In this document: positions 7,071 through 14,578 of the stretch, piece after piece
How the letters are laid out: each line of letters starts with the position of its first letter
Position numbering within the stretch: position 1 is the first letter of the stretch
NCBI GenBank assembly: GCA_050287105.1
Contig: JBNKBG010000040.1
Location: 1 to 22,427, forward strand
From: JAPHTQ01 sp050287105
Lineage (GTDB): Bacteria > Pseudomonadota > Gammaproteobacteria > Thiohalomonadales > Thiohalomonadaceae
DNA length: 22,427 nt
Reading direction: 5' to 3'
Notes under the pieces: model-generated
The model's input: the letters and a program-made list of their open reading frames with translations, nothing else
Told to the model about the DNA's origin: nothing
Databases searched by the model: none
Translations under genes and position numbers: made by a program

Positions 7071-8543
7071 TCAACGCTTACGTTTGGCATCCAGCCTGCG
7101 CACGAATTCAGCCATCACCTGACTGTAGAGTTCATCTTTAAGAAAGTTGTCTTCCACGCCCGCATCAAGATTGGGATTATCATTGACCTCAATGACATAA
7201 ACGCCGTCAGCATTCTGCTTTAAGTCGACACCATACAGGCCATCACCGATCAGGTTGGCGGCCTTGAGTGCAGTCTCCACGACCTCAGCTGGAGCCTGAG
7301 CCACATCCATGGTGTGGAAGGCCCCTTCCGTGACACCACCCTTGCCGTCATATTTAACGATCTGCCAATGCTTCTTTGACATGAAGTACTGACTGACATA
7401 AAGCGGTTTGCGATTGAGAATGCCCACACGCCAGTCAAATTCGGTGTAGAGAAATTCCTGCGCCAGGATCAGCTCCGATTCCTCGAACAGTATTGCCGCC
7501 ATCGCAAGCATCTGCTCTTCATTATCGGCCTTGACCACGCCGCGGGAGAATGAACCGTCAGGTACCTTTAGCACCATAGGAAATCCAATCTCCCGTTGCG
7601 CCGCAGAGAGATCCGATTTCCCCACGATCACCGTCTTGGGTGTCGGGATTTTATTGGAACGCAACAACTCCGCCAGATAGACCTTGTTGGTACAGAGCAG
7701 GATCGAACGCGGGTCATCGATCACGACCATATCTTCGCTTTCCGCCTTCTTGGCAAAACGGTAGGTGTAGTGGGCGATGCGCGTGGTATCACGGATAAAC
7801 AGTGCGTCGTACTCAGCCAGACGCACGTAATCCCGTTTCTCAATCAATTCCACCTCAACACCCAGGGCACGGCCCGCCTTGATAAAGCTGTTCAGGGCGC
7901 GGGTATTGGATGGCGGCTGCGGATCGTGAGGATCATGCAAAATGGCAATATCGTAGCGTGAAGTAATCCGTCCCTTGGGAGCGCGCCAGCGTTTCTTGCG
8001 ATAATGCTCAAAGGCATGACTAAAATTATCGCGTTGTACGGCATCCAGTCGCTGCGGTGACAAAGAGCGAATAGCATGAATACGCCACTTACCCTGACGC
8101 CTGAAACTGACCCTAAGCAGTGGACAGGGAAACACCTCGAATATCTGCCTTGCCAGCGAACCCAGCGCATCAATGCCGCAACTACCAAAAAACAGATCAA
8201 GATCAAAGGTGTCACTCTCCTCCTGATGAGAGTGCTTTTTGAACGCTTTCTGGATTTGCAGGTCGAGGTTTACCGCGTCCAGCGAGTACATCGATTTGCT
8301 GCTTAGATCGAGCATGGTTTTTACCGACGGCAGGGCACGATGTCCTCGCGCCTCTGCCAGCAACGAACAGTAGTAACCCACACTGAGGTAACGGTAACTG
8401 CGACAGAGATTGATAACCTGAATGTTACGCTGTTTGAAAAAATCGGGACCGGTCAGGTAGTCATCCACGTGCACCACTTCAGCGGTAACACCCTCCACCT
8501 TCCAGTCAGACAGATTTTCTACCACGATAATCTGTGAGGTCAC
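7071..8543 (-). CDS. RimK-family ATP-grasp ligase with N-terminal RLAN-type domain
   Basis: The 490-residue protein has an N-terminal region (about 1-150) of the type that precedes RimK-like ATP-grasp domains, a linker, and a C-terminal ATP-grasp fold (about 250-485). ATP-grasp signatures include FPMVLKVPDGSFSRGVVK (nucleotide-binding loop), the QEFLYTEFDWRVGIL region, and EVNDNPNLDAGVED (E452, N454, N456), the Mg-ATP site. RimK relatives ligate amino acids, often Glu, to a carboxylate of a protein C-terminus or small molecule. The start is GTG 8543, preceded by GGAGGG with 5 bases between; GTGA overlaps the upstream stop by four bases, so translation is coupled to the GNAT-C39 gene. Its substrate is unknown. 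At about 490 residues it is longer than E. coli RimK (about 300) because of the N-terminal domain. Confidence 0.85.
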   Translation of the reverse strand: MTSQIIVVENLSDWKVEGVTAEVVHVDDYLTGPDFFKQRNIQVINLCRSYRYLSVGYYCSLLAEARGHRALPSVKTMLDLSSKSMYSLDAVNLDLQIQKAFKKHSHQEESDTFDLDLFFGSCGIDALGSLARQIFEVFPCPLLRVSFRRQGKWRIHAIRSLSPQRLDAVQRDNFSHAFEHYRKKRWRAPKGRITSRYDIAILHDPHDPQPPSNTRALNSFIKAGRALGVEVELIEKRDYVRLAEYDALFIRDTTRIAHYTYRFAKKAESEDMVVIDDPRSILLCTNKVYLAELLRSNKIPTPKTVIVGKSDLSAAQREIGFPMVLKVPDGSFSRGVVKADNEEQMLAMAAILFEESELILAQEFLYTEFDWRVGILNRKPLYVSQYFMSKKHWQIVKYDGKGGVTEGAFHTMDVAQAPAEVVETALKAANLIGDGLYGVDLKQNADGVYVIEVNDNPNLDAGVEDNFLKDELYSQVMAEFVRRLDAKRKR

Positions 8544-9646
8544 CGTTTCCCTCCATCACGTCTGGCAATAATCAGTGCTGCACGCAAACCTGACTTGCCG
8601 TAACGGGCCATACGTGCAAAATCCTTCTGCAACAGTGGCATATTCATGCAATCCATTTCCGTTTTACCCTTTTCATTATCCACATAGGGATCATGCACGT
8701 AGACATAGCGATCATCGAAACCGGTCACCACGACCCAATGAGGAAATTTTTCCCGATAGATACGATACGAACTGATCAGCACCACCGGAATACCGCCATT
8801 GACGAATGCCTCGCGCATTTCGTCCAGACCAAGCTGGTGGTAATGAACCTTGATACCTGCCTCTGCCACCTCTTTTTCAAACTGCTCCTGCACCAGCTCC
8901 ATAACTTCCTTCTTCTCAGTGCTACGCACCGAGTCGGTAAACAGCGCCCCTTCCTCACTGAGAAACATCTCCACATCAAAGCCCCGATGCCAGGCAGCCA
9001 GCGCCATCCCGTGTGGTCCACAACCGCCGTGACCGGCGGTCATGAATACAGTGGTCGATTCGCGCCACAACTGGATCTCCAGGGCGCGCTCAAACGAGAT
9101 CGAAGAATCGAGGCTATGCATCGCCATCAATACCGCGGCTGGGCCACAGGTGAAATCGAGGGTTTGCTTGTAATAGGGTACGCGGGCGATATCCGGACTG
9201 AGGTGCGGCACCAGCTCCTTCTCGAAACGTAGCGCCTCCATGTGATCTTCGTAGTAGTCCTGGTAGGTACCAAACTCGCGATAACCGAGCTTGCGAAACA
9301 GTGCCAGCGATGCGGGATTATCCTTACGCACCTCCAGTCGCATCACCACGCATTCGCCGTCGATTGCCGCCTGCTCAGCCGCATCGACCAGGACACGGCC
9401 AATACCCTGTCCCTTGAAATGTTGATCGACGGCGATGGAGTAGAGCCGTGCCAGGGAGGTACCGGCATTGAACAACACCGTGGCATAACCGGCCATTTCT
9501 CCGTCACGCTCATCAATAACCGTGATCGCATTGGCCTTGGTCAATAGGTGACGGAAACTGCGGCGGGAGAGCCGATCGGTATCAAAGCTGCGGTCCTCCA
9601 GCGCCAGTAGCGCCTCAAGGTCCTGTATGGTGGCTTTACGAATCAT
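8540..9646 (-). CDS. GNAT acetyltransferase fused to C39-like peptidase domain
   Basis: The 368-residue protein has two domains. Residues 1-145 are a GNAT N-acetyltransferase of the RimI type, with acetyl-CoA loop HFKGQGIGR (about 76-84) and RKDNPASLALFRKLGY. Residues 155-360 are a papain-like C39-type domain with the expected triad: C167 in DFTCGPAA, H303 in FPHWVVVTG and D319 in VHDPY. The fusion suggests one enzyme that cleaves or binds a peptide and acetylates an amine. It is the first gene of a two-gene operon with the RimK-like ligase. No peptide-export ABC domain is fused to it, unlike bacteriocin C39 peptidases. Start: ATG 9646 with an AGGAGG Shine-Dalgarno at 9655-9660 that lies within a hairpin. 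The substrate is not known to me. Confidence 0.86.
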   Translation of the reverse strand: MIRKATIQDLEALLALEDRSFDTDRLSRRSFRHLLTKANAITVIDERDGEMAGYATVLFNAGTSLARLYSIAVDQHFKGQGIGRVLVDAAEQAAIDGECVVMRLEVRKDNPASLALFRKLGYREFGTYQDYYEDHMEALRFEKELVPHLSPDIARVPYYKQTLDFTCGPAAVLMAMHSLDSSISFERALEIQLWRESTTVFMTAGHGGCGPHGMALAAWHRGFDVEMFLSEEGALFTDSVRSTEKKEVMELVQEQFEKEVAEAGIKVHYHQLGLDEMREAFVNGGIPVVLISSYRIYREKFPHWVVVTGFDDRYVYVHDPYVDNEKGKTEMDCMNMPLLQKDFARMARYGKSGLRAALIIARRDGGKR

Positions 9647-9650
9647 GGGG

Positions 9651-9669
9651 TCACCCTCCTTGAGGGTGA
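9651..9669 (-). promoter_or_regulatory. Shine-Dalgarno-sequestering hairpin before the GNAT-C39 gene
   Basis: TCACCCTC and GAGGGTGA form a perfect 8-base stem with a 3-base loop. On the minus-strand mRNA the AGGAGG Shine-Dalgarno occupies the loop and 3' arm, and the ATG follows four bases after the stem. Folding would hide the ribosome-binding site for the whole operon. Confidence 0.6.
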
Positions 9670-9733
9670 GGTCAGAACTGACGCCGGAAATCTAGCACCA
9701 GAGAACAGGTTTCGCTACCGATATTTTCAGGGT

Positions 9734-9761
9734 TTGAGGAGCCCCTCACCAATGCTATATC
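9734..9761 (+). promoter_or_regulatory. Possible argE promoter
   Basis: TTGAGG (9734-9739) and TATATC (9756-9761) with 16-base spacing. Both hexamers are partial matches, and no ArgR box is recognisable, so this is tentative. Confidence 0.3.
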
Positions 9762-9815
9762 GACCAGCATTCGTCGCACTTGCAACGAACGATCCCGCGC
9801 CTCAGAATCACTCCC

Positions 9816-10967
9816 ATGAAACCCACAACACCCACAGTGATGGAAATGCTCGCCGCCCTCATCGCCACGCCGTCGATGAGCAGCGTCAGCCCCGAATTCG
9901 ACACCACCAATATGCCGGTGATCGATCTGCTCGCCAGCTGGCTGGATGGCCTAGGCTTCGAGGTCGAAGTGCTGCCGTTGCCAAGCCAGCCGCACAAGGC
10001 CAATTTGATCGCGACCTTGGGTAAGGGGCCGGGGGGACTGGTACTGGCAGGGCATACCGACACCGTTCCCTTTGATGAGGGGCGCTGGAACCACGATCCA
10101 TTCCAGCTGTGCGAAGAACACAACAAGCTCTACGGCCTCGGCACCTCGGACATGAAGGGCTTCTTTGCCCTGGCCATCGAAGCGGCGCGTTCCTTCGACG
10201 CGGCGCAGCTCAAACAGCCGCTGATCATTCTTGCCACCGCCGACGAGGAGAGCTCCATGGACGGTGCCACGGCGCTGGTGGAGCTGGGCAAACCCAAAGC
10301 ACGTTACGCGGTGATCGGCGAACCGACCGGGATGCGTCCGGTGCATGCCCACAAGGGGATCATGATGGAGGCGGTGCGACTCACCGGGCGTTCGGGTCAC
10401 TCCAGTGATCCCTCGCTGGGCGTGAGTGCGCTGGAGGGGATGCACCAGGTTATCGGCGATCTGCTCACCTGGCGTCATGAGATGCAGCAGAAGCATCGCA
10501 ATTCGGACTTCAAGGTGCCGATGCCGACCCTCAACCTCGGCCACATCCACGGCGGCGATAATCCCAACCGCATCTGCGGCTATTGTGAGCTGCACATGGA
10601 CCTGCGCCCGCTGCCCGGCATGGAGCTGGATGAACTGCGCACCACCCTCAACGGTCGGCTGGAAAATCTGCTTGGCGAAAGCGAGTTGAAGTGGGAGGTG
10701 GCCCCCCTGTTCCACGGCACCCCGGCGATGCATACGCCACGCAGTTCGGCCATCGTCGAGGCCGCGGAAAAACTCACCGGGCATGACAGTGAGGCGGTCG
10801 CCTTCTGCACCGAGGGGCCCTACCTGACAGAGATGGGAATGGAGACGCTGATCCTCGGTCCCGGCGATATCGATCAGGCGCACCAGCCGGATGAATTCCT
10901 TGCCCTGGATCGACTGCAACCGACCATCGATCTGCTACAGCAACTCATCCGACGATTCTGCCTGTGA
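9816..10967 (+). CDS. argE: Acetylornithine deacetylase
   Basis: ArgE removes the acetyl group from N2-acetylornithine to give ornithine in the linear arginine pathway. The 383-residue protein (M20 metallopeptidase family) shows the metal-site pattern: H80 and D82 in LAGHTDTVPF, D112 in LGTSDMKGF, E144/E145 in ADEESS, and a late His in DQAHQPDEF. I chose ATG 9816 because MKPTTPTVMEMLAALIATPS aligns with the start of E. coli ArgE and gives the same length; a TTG at 9780 would add 12 residues. No strong Shine-Dalgarno is visible. It is transcribed divergently from the GNAT-C39 operon and followed by argA on the same strand. Having a separate ArgE and a classical ArgA indicates the linear rather than the ArgJ-recycling route. 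Confidence 0.93.
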   Translation: MKPTTPTVMEMLAALIATPSMSSVSPEFDTTNMPVIDLLASWLDGLGFEVEVLPLPSQPHKANLIATLGKGPGGLVLAGHTDTVPFDEGRWNHDPFQLCEEHNKLYGLGTSDMKGFFALAIEAARSFDAAQLKQPLIILATADEESSMDGATALVELGKPKARYAVIGEPTGMRPVHAHKGIMMEAVRLTGRSGHSSDPSLGVSALEGMHQVIGDLLTWRHEMQQKHRNSDFKVPMPTLNLGHIHGGDNPNRICGYCELHMDLRPLPGMELDELRTTLNGRLENLLGESELKWEVAPLFHGTPAMHTPRSSAIVEAAEKLTGHDSEAVAFCTEGPYLTEMGMETLILGPGDIDQAHQPDEFLALDRLQPTIDLLQQLIRRFCL

Positions 10968-11043
10968 AGGTTAAAGGTCCGAGGTAAAAGGTAAAACGAA
11001 GCATTCTTACCTTGTACCTTTCACCTTTTACCTTGTACCTTTA
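10967..11043 (+). repeat. Heptameric AAGGTNN / ACCTTNN repeats forming an inverted repeat
   Basis: Four heptads of type AAGGTNN run from 10967 to 10994, the third starting with G. Five ACCTTNN heptads run from 11009 to 11043. Arms 10982-10996 and 11026-11040 are complementary at 14 of 15 positions. There is also a 15-base direct repeat, TTACCTTGTACCTTT, at 11007-11021 and 11028-11042. The array begins within the argE stop codon and lies wholly between argE and argA. Confidence 0.8.
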
Positions 11044-11112
11044 GCAATGATTACTGCTTGTCAGGATCAAGACGAAGCACAACAATAGGCAATTAACGTC
11101 AGAATCACGAAA

Positions 11113-12435
11113 ATGGACCCGAATCTCGATCAACAGACTTTCGTACGCTGGTTCCGCGGCTCAGCGCCGTACATCAACGCCTTTCGCGGCCGCACCTTTG
11201 TGGTTGCCTTTGGCGGTGAGGTAATCGCCGAGGCGCAGTTTGCCGGACTGGTACATGACATTGCCCTGCTCAACAGCCTTGGCGTACGCCTGGTGCTGGT
11301 ACATGGCGCGCGTCCGCAGATCGAAGAGCGCCTCAACGAGAGAGGCGTGAAGATGCAATACGTCAATGGTCTGCGCGTCACCGACGCCGCGGCACTGACC
11401 TGTGTCAAGGAGGCCGCTGGTAGCGTACGGGTCGAGATCGAGGCACTGCTCTCCATGGGTCTGGCCAACTCGCCGATGGCTGGCGCCGATATTCGCGTCG
11501 CCTCCGGCAACTACGTTACCGCGCAACCGCTCGGGGTGCGCGATGGTGTTGATTATCTGCACACGGGTGAAGTTCGGCGCATCGATGCCGAGGCGATCCA
11601 TCGCCAGCTCGATAACGGTTCGCTGCTGCTGCTTTCACCGATCGGTTACTCACCGACCGGCGAGATCTTCAACCTCAGCGCCGAGGATGTCGCCACCGCC
11701 GCAGCGGTGCAGCTCAAGGCGGACAAACTGATCCACCTGATCGACGGTCCCGGCCTGCCGGCGAACGACGGCACACTGTTGCGCCAGCTTGGCCTGAAAG
11801 AAGCGGAACAACTATTGGCGCACAACCTGAAAATACCGGAGCGACTGAACAAGAGCCTGAGCAGCGCGATCCACGCCTGCCGCCATGGCGTGCGTCGGGC
11901 ACACCTGATCGACCGCCATATGGAAGGCTCGTTGCTGCTGGAGCTATTCACCCGTGACGGCATCGGTACCCTGATCAGCGGCGACACCTTTGAGGATATC
12001 CGTCAGGCCACCATCGACGACGTTGGCGGCGTGCTGGAACTGATCGGCCCAATGGAACAGGACGGCATCCTGGTACGGCGCGAGCGGGAAAAGCTGGAGA
12101 TGGAGATCGAGCAGTTCACCGTCATCGAACGTGACGGCACCGTGATCGCCTGCAGCGCGCTCTACCCGTTCGTTGACGACGGCTGCGGTGAACTCGCCTG
12201 CCTGGCAGTGCATCCTGAATACCGTAAACAGGGGCGCGGTGACGATCTGCTGGAATACATCGAACAAAAGGCCAAAGGTCTTGGTATCAAACGTCTGTTT
12301 GTACTCACCACACGGACCGCGCACTGGTTCCTGGAACGTGGCTTTGTCGAAGGCAGCATTGATGACCTGCCGATGACAAAACAGCAGATGTACAACTACC
12401 AGCGCCGTTCCAAGGTGTTCATAAAGCCGCTGTAG
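11113..12435 (+). CDS. argA: N-acetylglutamate synthase
   Basis: ArgA makes N-acetylglutamate from acetyl-CoA and glutamate, the first step of arginine synthesis, and is normally inhibited by arginine. The 440-residue protein has the expected two parts. An amino-acid-kinase-like domain (about 1-285) includes FVVAFGGEVIAE and LVLVHGARPQIEERL. A C-terminal GNAT domain (about 290-435) includes LAVHPEYRKQGRGDDLLEYI and AHWFLERGF. Length and ends match E. coli ArgA (443 residues). Start ATG 11113 lacks an obvious Shine-Dalgarno. The gene follows argE across the heptad-repeat hairpin, and its TAG stop directly abuts the ATG of dam. Confidence 0.93.
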   Translation: MDPNLDQQTFVRWFRGSAPYINAFRGRTFVVAFGGEVIAEAQFAGLVHDIALLNSLGVRLVLVHGARPQIEERLNERGVKMQYVNGLRVTDAAALTCVKEAAGSVRVEIEALLSMGLANSPMAGADIRVASGNYVTAQPLGVRDGVDYLHTGEVRRIDAEAIHRQLDNGSLLLLSPIGYSPTGEIFNLSAEDVATAAAVQLKADKLIHLIDGPGLPANDGTLLRQLGLKEAEQLLAHNLKIPERLNKSLSSAIHACRHGVRRAHLIDRHMEGSLLLELFTRDGIGTLISGDTFEDIRQATIDDVGGVLELIGPMEQDGILVRREREKLEMEIEQFTVIERDGTVIACSALYPFVDDGCGELACLAVHPEYRKQGRGDDLLEYIEQKAKGLGIKRLFVLTTRTAHWFLERGFVEGSIDDLPMTKQQMYNYQRRSKVFIKPL

Positions 12436-13281
12436 ATGACGAAGAAAAAACGTGCAACACGGGCGAACGGTAACGTTCGCCCTTTCCTCAAATGGGCTGG
12501 CAACAAGCTACGCATCATCGACCGTGTAAAAAAATACCTGCCTGAAGGGAAACAACTGATCGAACCCTTCGCCGGTTCTGCCGCGGTGTTTCTCAACACC
12601 GATTACGACAAATATCTACTCTGCGACAGCAACCGTGATCTGATTGAGCTCTATACCCTGCTACAGAATAGAGGCGAGAAGTTTATTGTGCAGGCGGAAG
12701 AGCTGTTTACCGCACGCAACAATCACGCCGAGCGCTACTATGAGTTGCGTGATGAGTTCAATGCCTGTAACGACCCACTGCGTCGAGCCACACTGTTTAT
12801 CTATCTCAACCGCCACGGTTACAACGGACTCTGCCGCTATAATTCCCATGGCGGATTTAATGTTCCCTTCGGTCGCTATAAACGCCCCTACTTTCCCGCC
12901 ACAGAAATGCTCGCCTTTCATCAGAAAGCGAAAAATGCCGTGTTCAGGCACCAGGATTTCACTACCACTTTTGGCGAGGTACGTAAGGGAGATGTGGTCT
13001 ACTGCGACCCGCCCTACCTGCCCCTCAGCAGCTCAGCCAACTTTACCAGCTACAGTGCTGGCGGCTTCTCCATGCAACAGCAACAACTACTGGCTGAACA
13101 GGCACAAAAGACTGCAAATAAAGGCATTCCGGTGCTGATTTCCAACCACAACACGAAACAGGCGCAGGAGATCTACCAGGCCGCAGAGAAACATACATTC
13201 ACGGTCCAACGTTACATCAGTTGCAATGGTGGTAAGCGTAATCTGGCCGGCGAACTGTTGGCACTCTTCATACGTAAGTAG
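12436..13281 (+). CDS. dam: Dam-type DNA adenine-N6 methyltransferase
   Basis: The 281-residue protein is a D12-class (alpha) adenine methylase. It has PFLKWAGNK near residue 16 (SAM-binding motif), EPFAGSAAVF (about 43-52) and the catalytic DPPY at 191-194, followed by the serine-rich loop usual in Dam. By family resemblance it should methylate GATC. No restriction endonuclease, MutH or SeqA is nearby, so it reads as a solitary housekeeping methylase. The ATG follows the argA TAG with no intervening base, and the nearest purine-rich stretch (AAGGTG) is 18 bases away; translation is therefore probably coupled to argA. The FLKWAGNK motif has Asn where the usual form has Gly. Confidence 0.9.
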   Translation: MTKKKRATRANGNVRPFLKWAGNKLRIIDRVKKYLPEGKQLIEPFAGSAAVFLNTDYDKYLLCDSNRDLIELYTLLQNRGEKFIVQAEELFTARNNHAERYYELRDEFNACNDPLRRATLFIYLNRHGYNGLCRYNSHGGFNVPFGRYKRPYFPATEMLAFHQKAKNAVFRHQDFTTTFGEVRKGDVVYCDPPYLPLSSSANFTSYSAGGFSMQQQQLLAEQAQKTANKGIPVLISNHNTKQAQEIYQAAEKHTFTVQRYISCNGGKRNLAGELLALFIRK

Positions 13282-13339
13282 TGGTTACCACCGTAGGAGA
13301 TATGAACTACACTGTGGGCAAATAACGCGAAAAAGCGCC

Positions 13340-14569
13340 ATGCAAGATATCTACATCGCCCGCCAACCCATCTATGACCGCCAGCTTGACCTGGTTGCCT
13401 ATGAACTTCTCTACCGTGACGCAGCGTATCAGCGTGACGGCGTTGCCGCAGAAAATCCGCACACCTCCAGCGAGCTACTGATCAATACCTTCATGGAATT
13501 GGGGCTGGAAAATATCGTCGGCAGTAATCCTGCGTTTATCCGTATGAGCCACGATTACCTGCGCAATGAACAGCGCATTCCCATGACCACCGAGCAGGTG
13601 GTACTCGAGGTGAGCGTCAGGGAATCACCCGACGAGGCACTCAGTACGGGATTGAAACGTATTGCCGAGAATGGCTACGACATTGCCCTGGACGACTTTG
13701 TTTATCGTCCGGCCCTGTTGCCACTGCTGCAATCCGCATCCATCGTCAAACTTGACCTGAAGGTACTGGGACGGGAGAAGATCCGGGAGCAGGTGAAACT
13801 GTGTCGGCAACACAAGCTGATGCTCATGGTGAAAAAGGTCGAGACCCACGAAGATCTCGAATTCTGCAGGGAACTCGGTTTTGACTGGTTTCAGGGATTC
13901 TTTTTCTGCAAACCACAACTGCTCAGAGGCAGGAGCCACCCGGCAAACCGCGCAGTACTGCTACGCATTCTCAGTAAACTGCAGGATGACAATACCAGTA
14001 TGGAGCAGTTGGAGAAGGTGATCATTCAGGATGTCACCCTGGCCTATAAACTTCTGCGCTACCTGAACTCTGCCACCTATGCCTTCCGCCGTGAGATCAA
14101 TTCAGTACGTGAGGCACTGATGTTGATCGGTACAGAACAGGTGAAGCGCTGGGCCAGCCTGCTGATGATCTCCAGCTACCACAGCGATAAACCTCAGGAG
14201 TTGATCGCTACCGCAATGGTACGTGCACGCATGTGTGAGCTACTGGCGGAAAAAAGTCAGCGTGCAATCGACCCGACCCAGGCCTTCACCACCGGACTCT
14301 TCTCTACCCTTGATGCATTGATGGATATGCCGATGGATGAGTTGCTGGATACCCTCTCATTCAATGTCTCAATCAAGCTGGCGCTACTGAGTGGCGAGGG
14401 GGAACTGGGGCATCTGTTGAAACAGATTCTGTATTATGAAAAGGGGGAATGGTCCATGCTGGATACCAATGGCTTCAGTGCTACCGACTATGCCATGGCC
14501 TATCTCGGCGCAGTACAGTGGGTCAATGCAAGCTTTATTGGTTTAATCCGTGAAGCCCAGGCCAGTTAA
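13340..14569 (+). CDS. EAL-HDOD signalling protein with degenerate EAL domain
   Basis: The 409-residue protein has an N-terminal EAL-like domain (about 1-200) and a C-terminal HDOD domain (about 205-400), the YuxH-like arrangement. The EAL core is altered: AYELLYRD replaces the EAL signature, FIRMSH stands where active enzymes have an Asn (NLS), and DDFVYR replaces DDFGTG. E in VLEVSV, K in VKLDLK and QGFF are kept. I therefore expect little or no c-di-GMP hydrolysis; such proteins often act by binding. The HDOD part carries DVTLAYKLLRYLNSATYAF and IGTEQVKRWASLLM. I prefer ATG 13340 (MQDIYIARQPIYD) over an upstream in-frame start inside dam, because family members begin this way. It lies 58 bases after dam on the same strand and only nine bases from the end of convergent ptsP. 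Confidence 0.87.
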   Translation: MQDIYIARQPIYDRQLDLVAYELLYRDAAYQRDGVAAENPHTSSELLINTFMELGLENIVGSNPAFIRMSHDYLRNEQRIPMTTEQVVLEVSVRESPDEALSTGLKRIAENGYDIALDDFVYRPALLPLLQSASIVKLDLKVLGREKIREQVKLCRQHKLMLMVKKVETHEDLEFCRELGFDWFQGFFFCKPQLLRGRSHPANRAVLLRILSKLQDDNTSMEQLEKVIIQDVTLAYKLLRYLNSATYAFRREINSVREALMLIGTEQVKRWASLLMISSYHSDKPQELIATAMVRARMCELLAEKSQRAIDPTQAFTTGLFSTLDALMDMPMDELLDTLSFNVSIKLALLSGEGELGHLLKQILYYEKGEWSMLDTNGFSATDYAMAYLGAVQWVNASFIGLIREAQAS

Positions 14570-14578
14570 CAGCGCAAA

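Noticed and set aside
8540..9646. C39 domain taken as a bacteriocin-export protease
   Set aside because: There is no ABC transporter domain, no double-glycine precursor and no immunity gene nearby, and the domain is fused to an acetyltransferase instead.
9951..10919. Long open frame (322 codons) on the minus strand opposite argE
   Set aside because: It is fully antisense to argE, whose family motifs are unmistakable. The antisense translation shows no recognisable domain, and GC-rich coding DNA commonly leaves such frames open.
13302..13325. Seven-residue open frame (MNYTVGK) with AGGAG upstream, between dam and the EAL-HDOD gene
   Set aside because: The Shine-Dalgarno is only two bases from the ATG, too close for normal initiation, and so short a frame cannot be supported by sequence alone.
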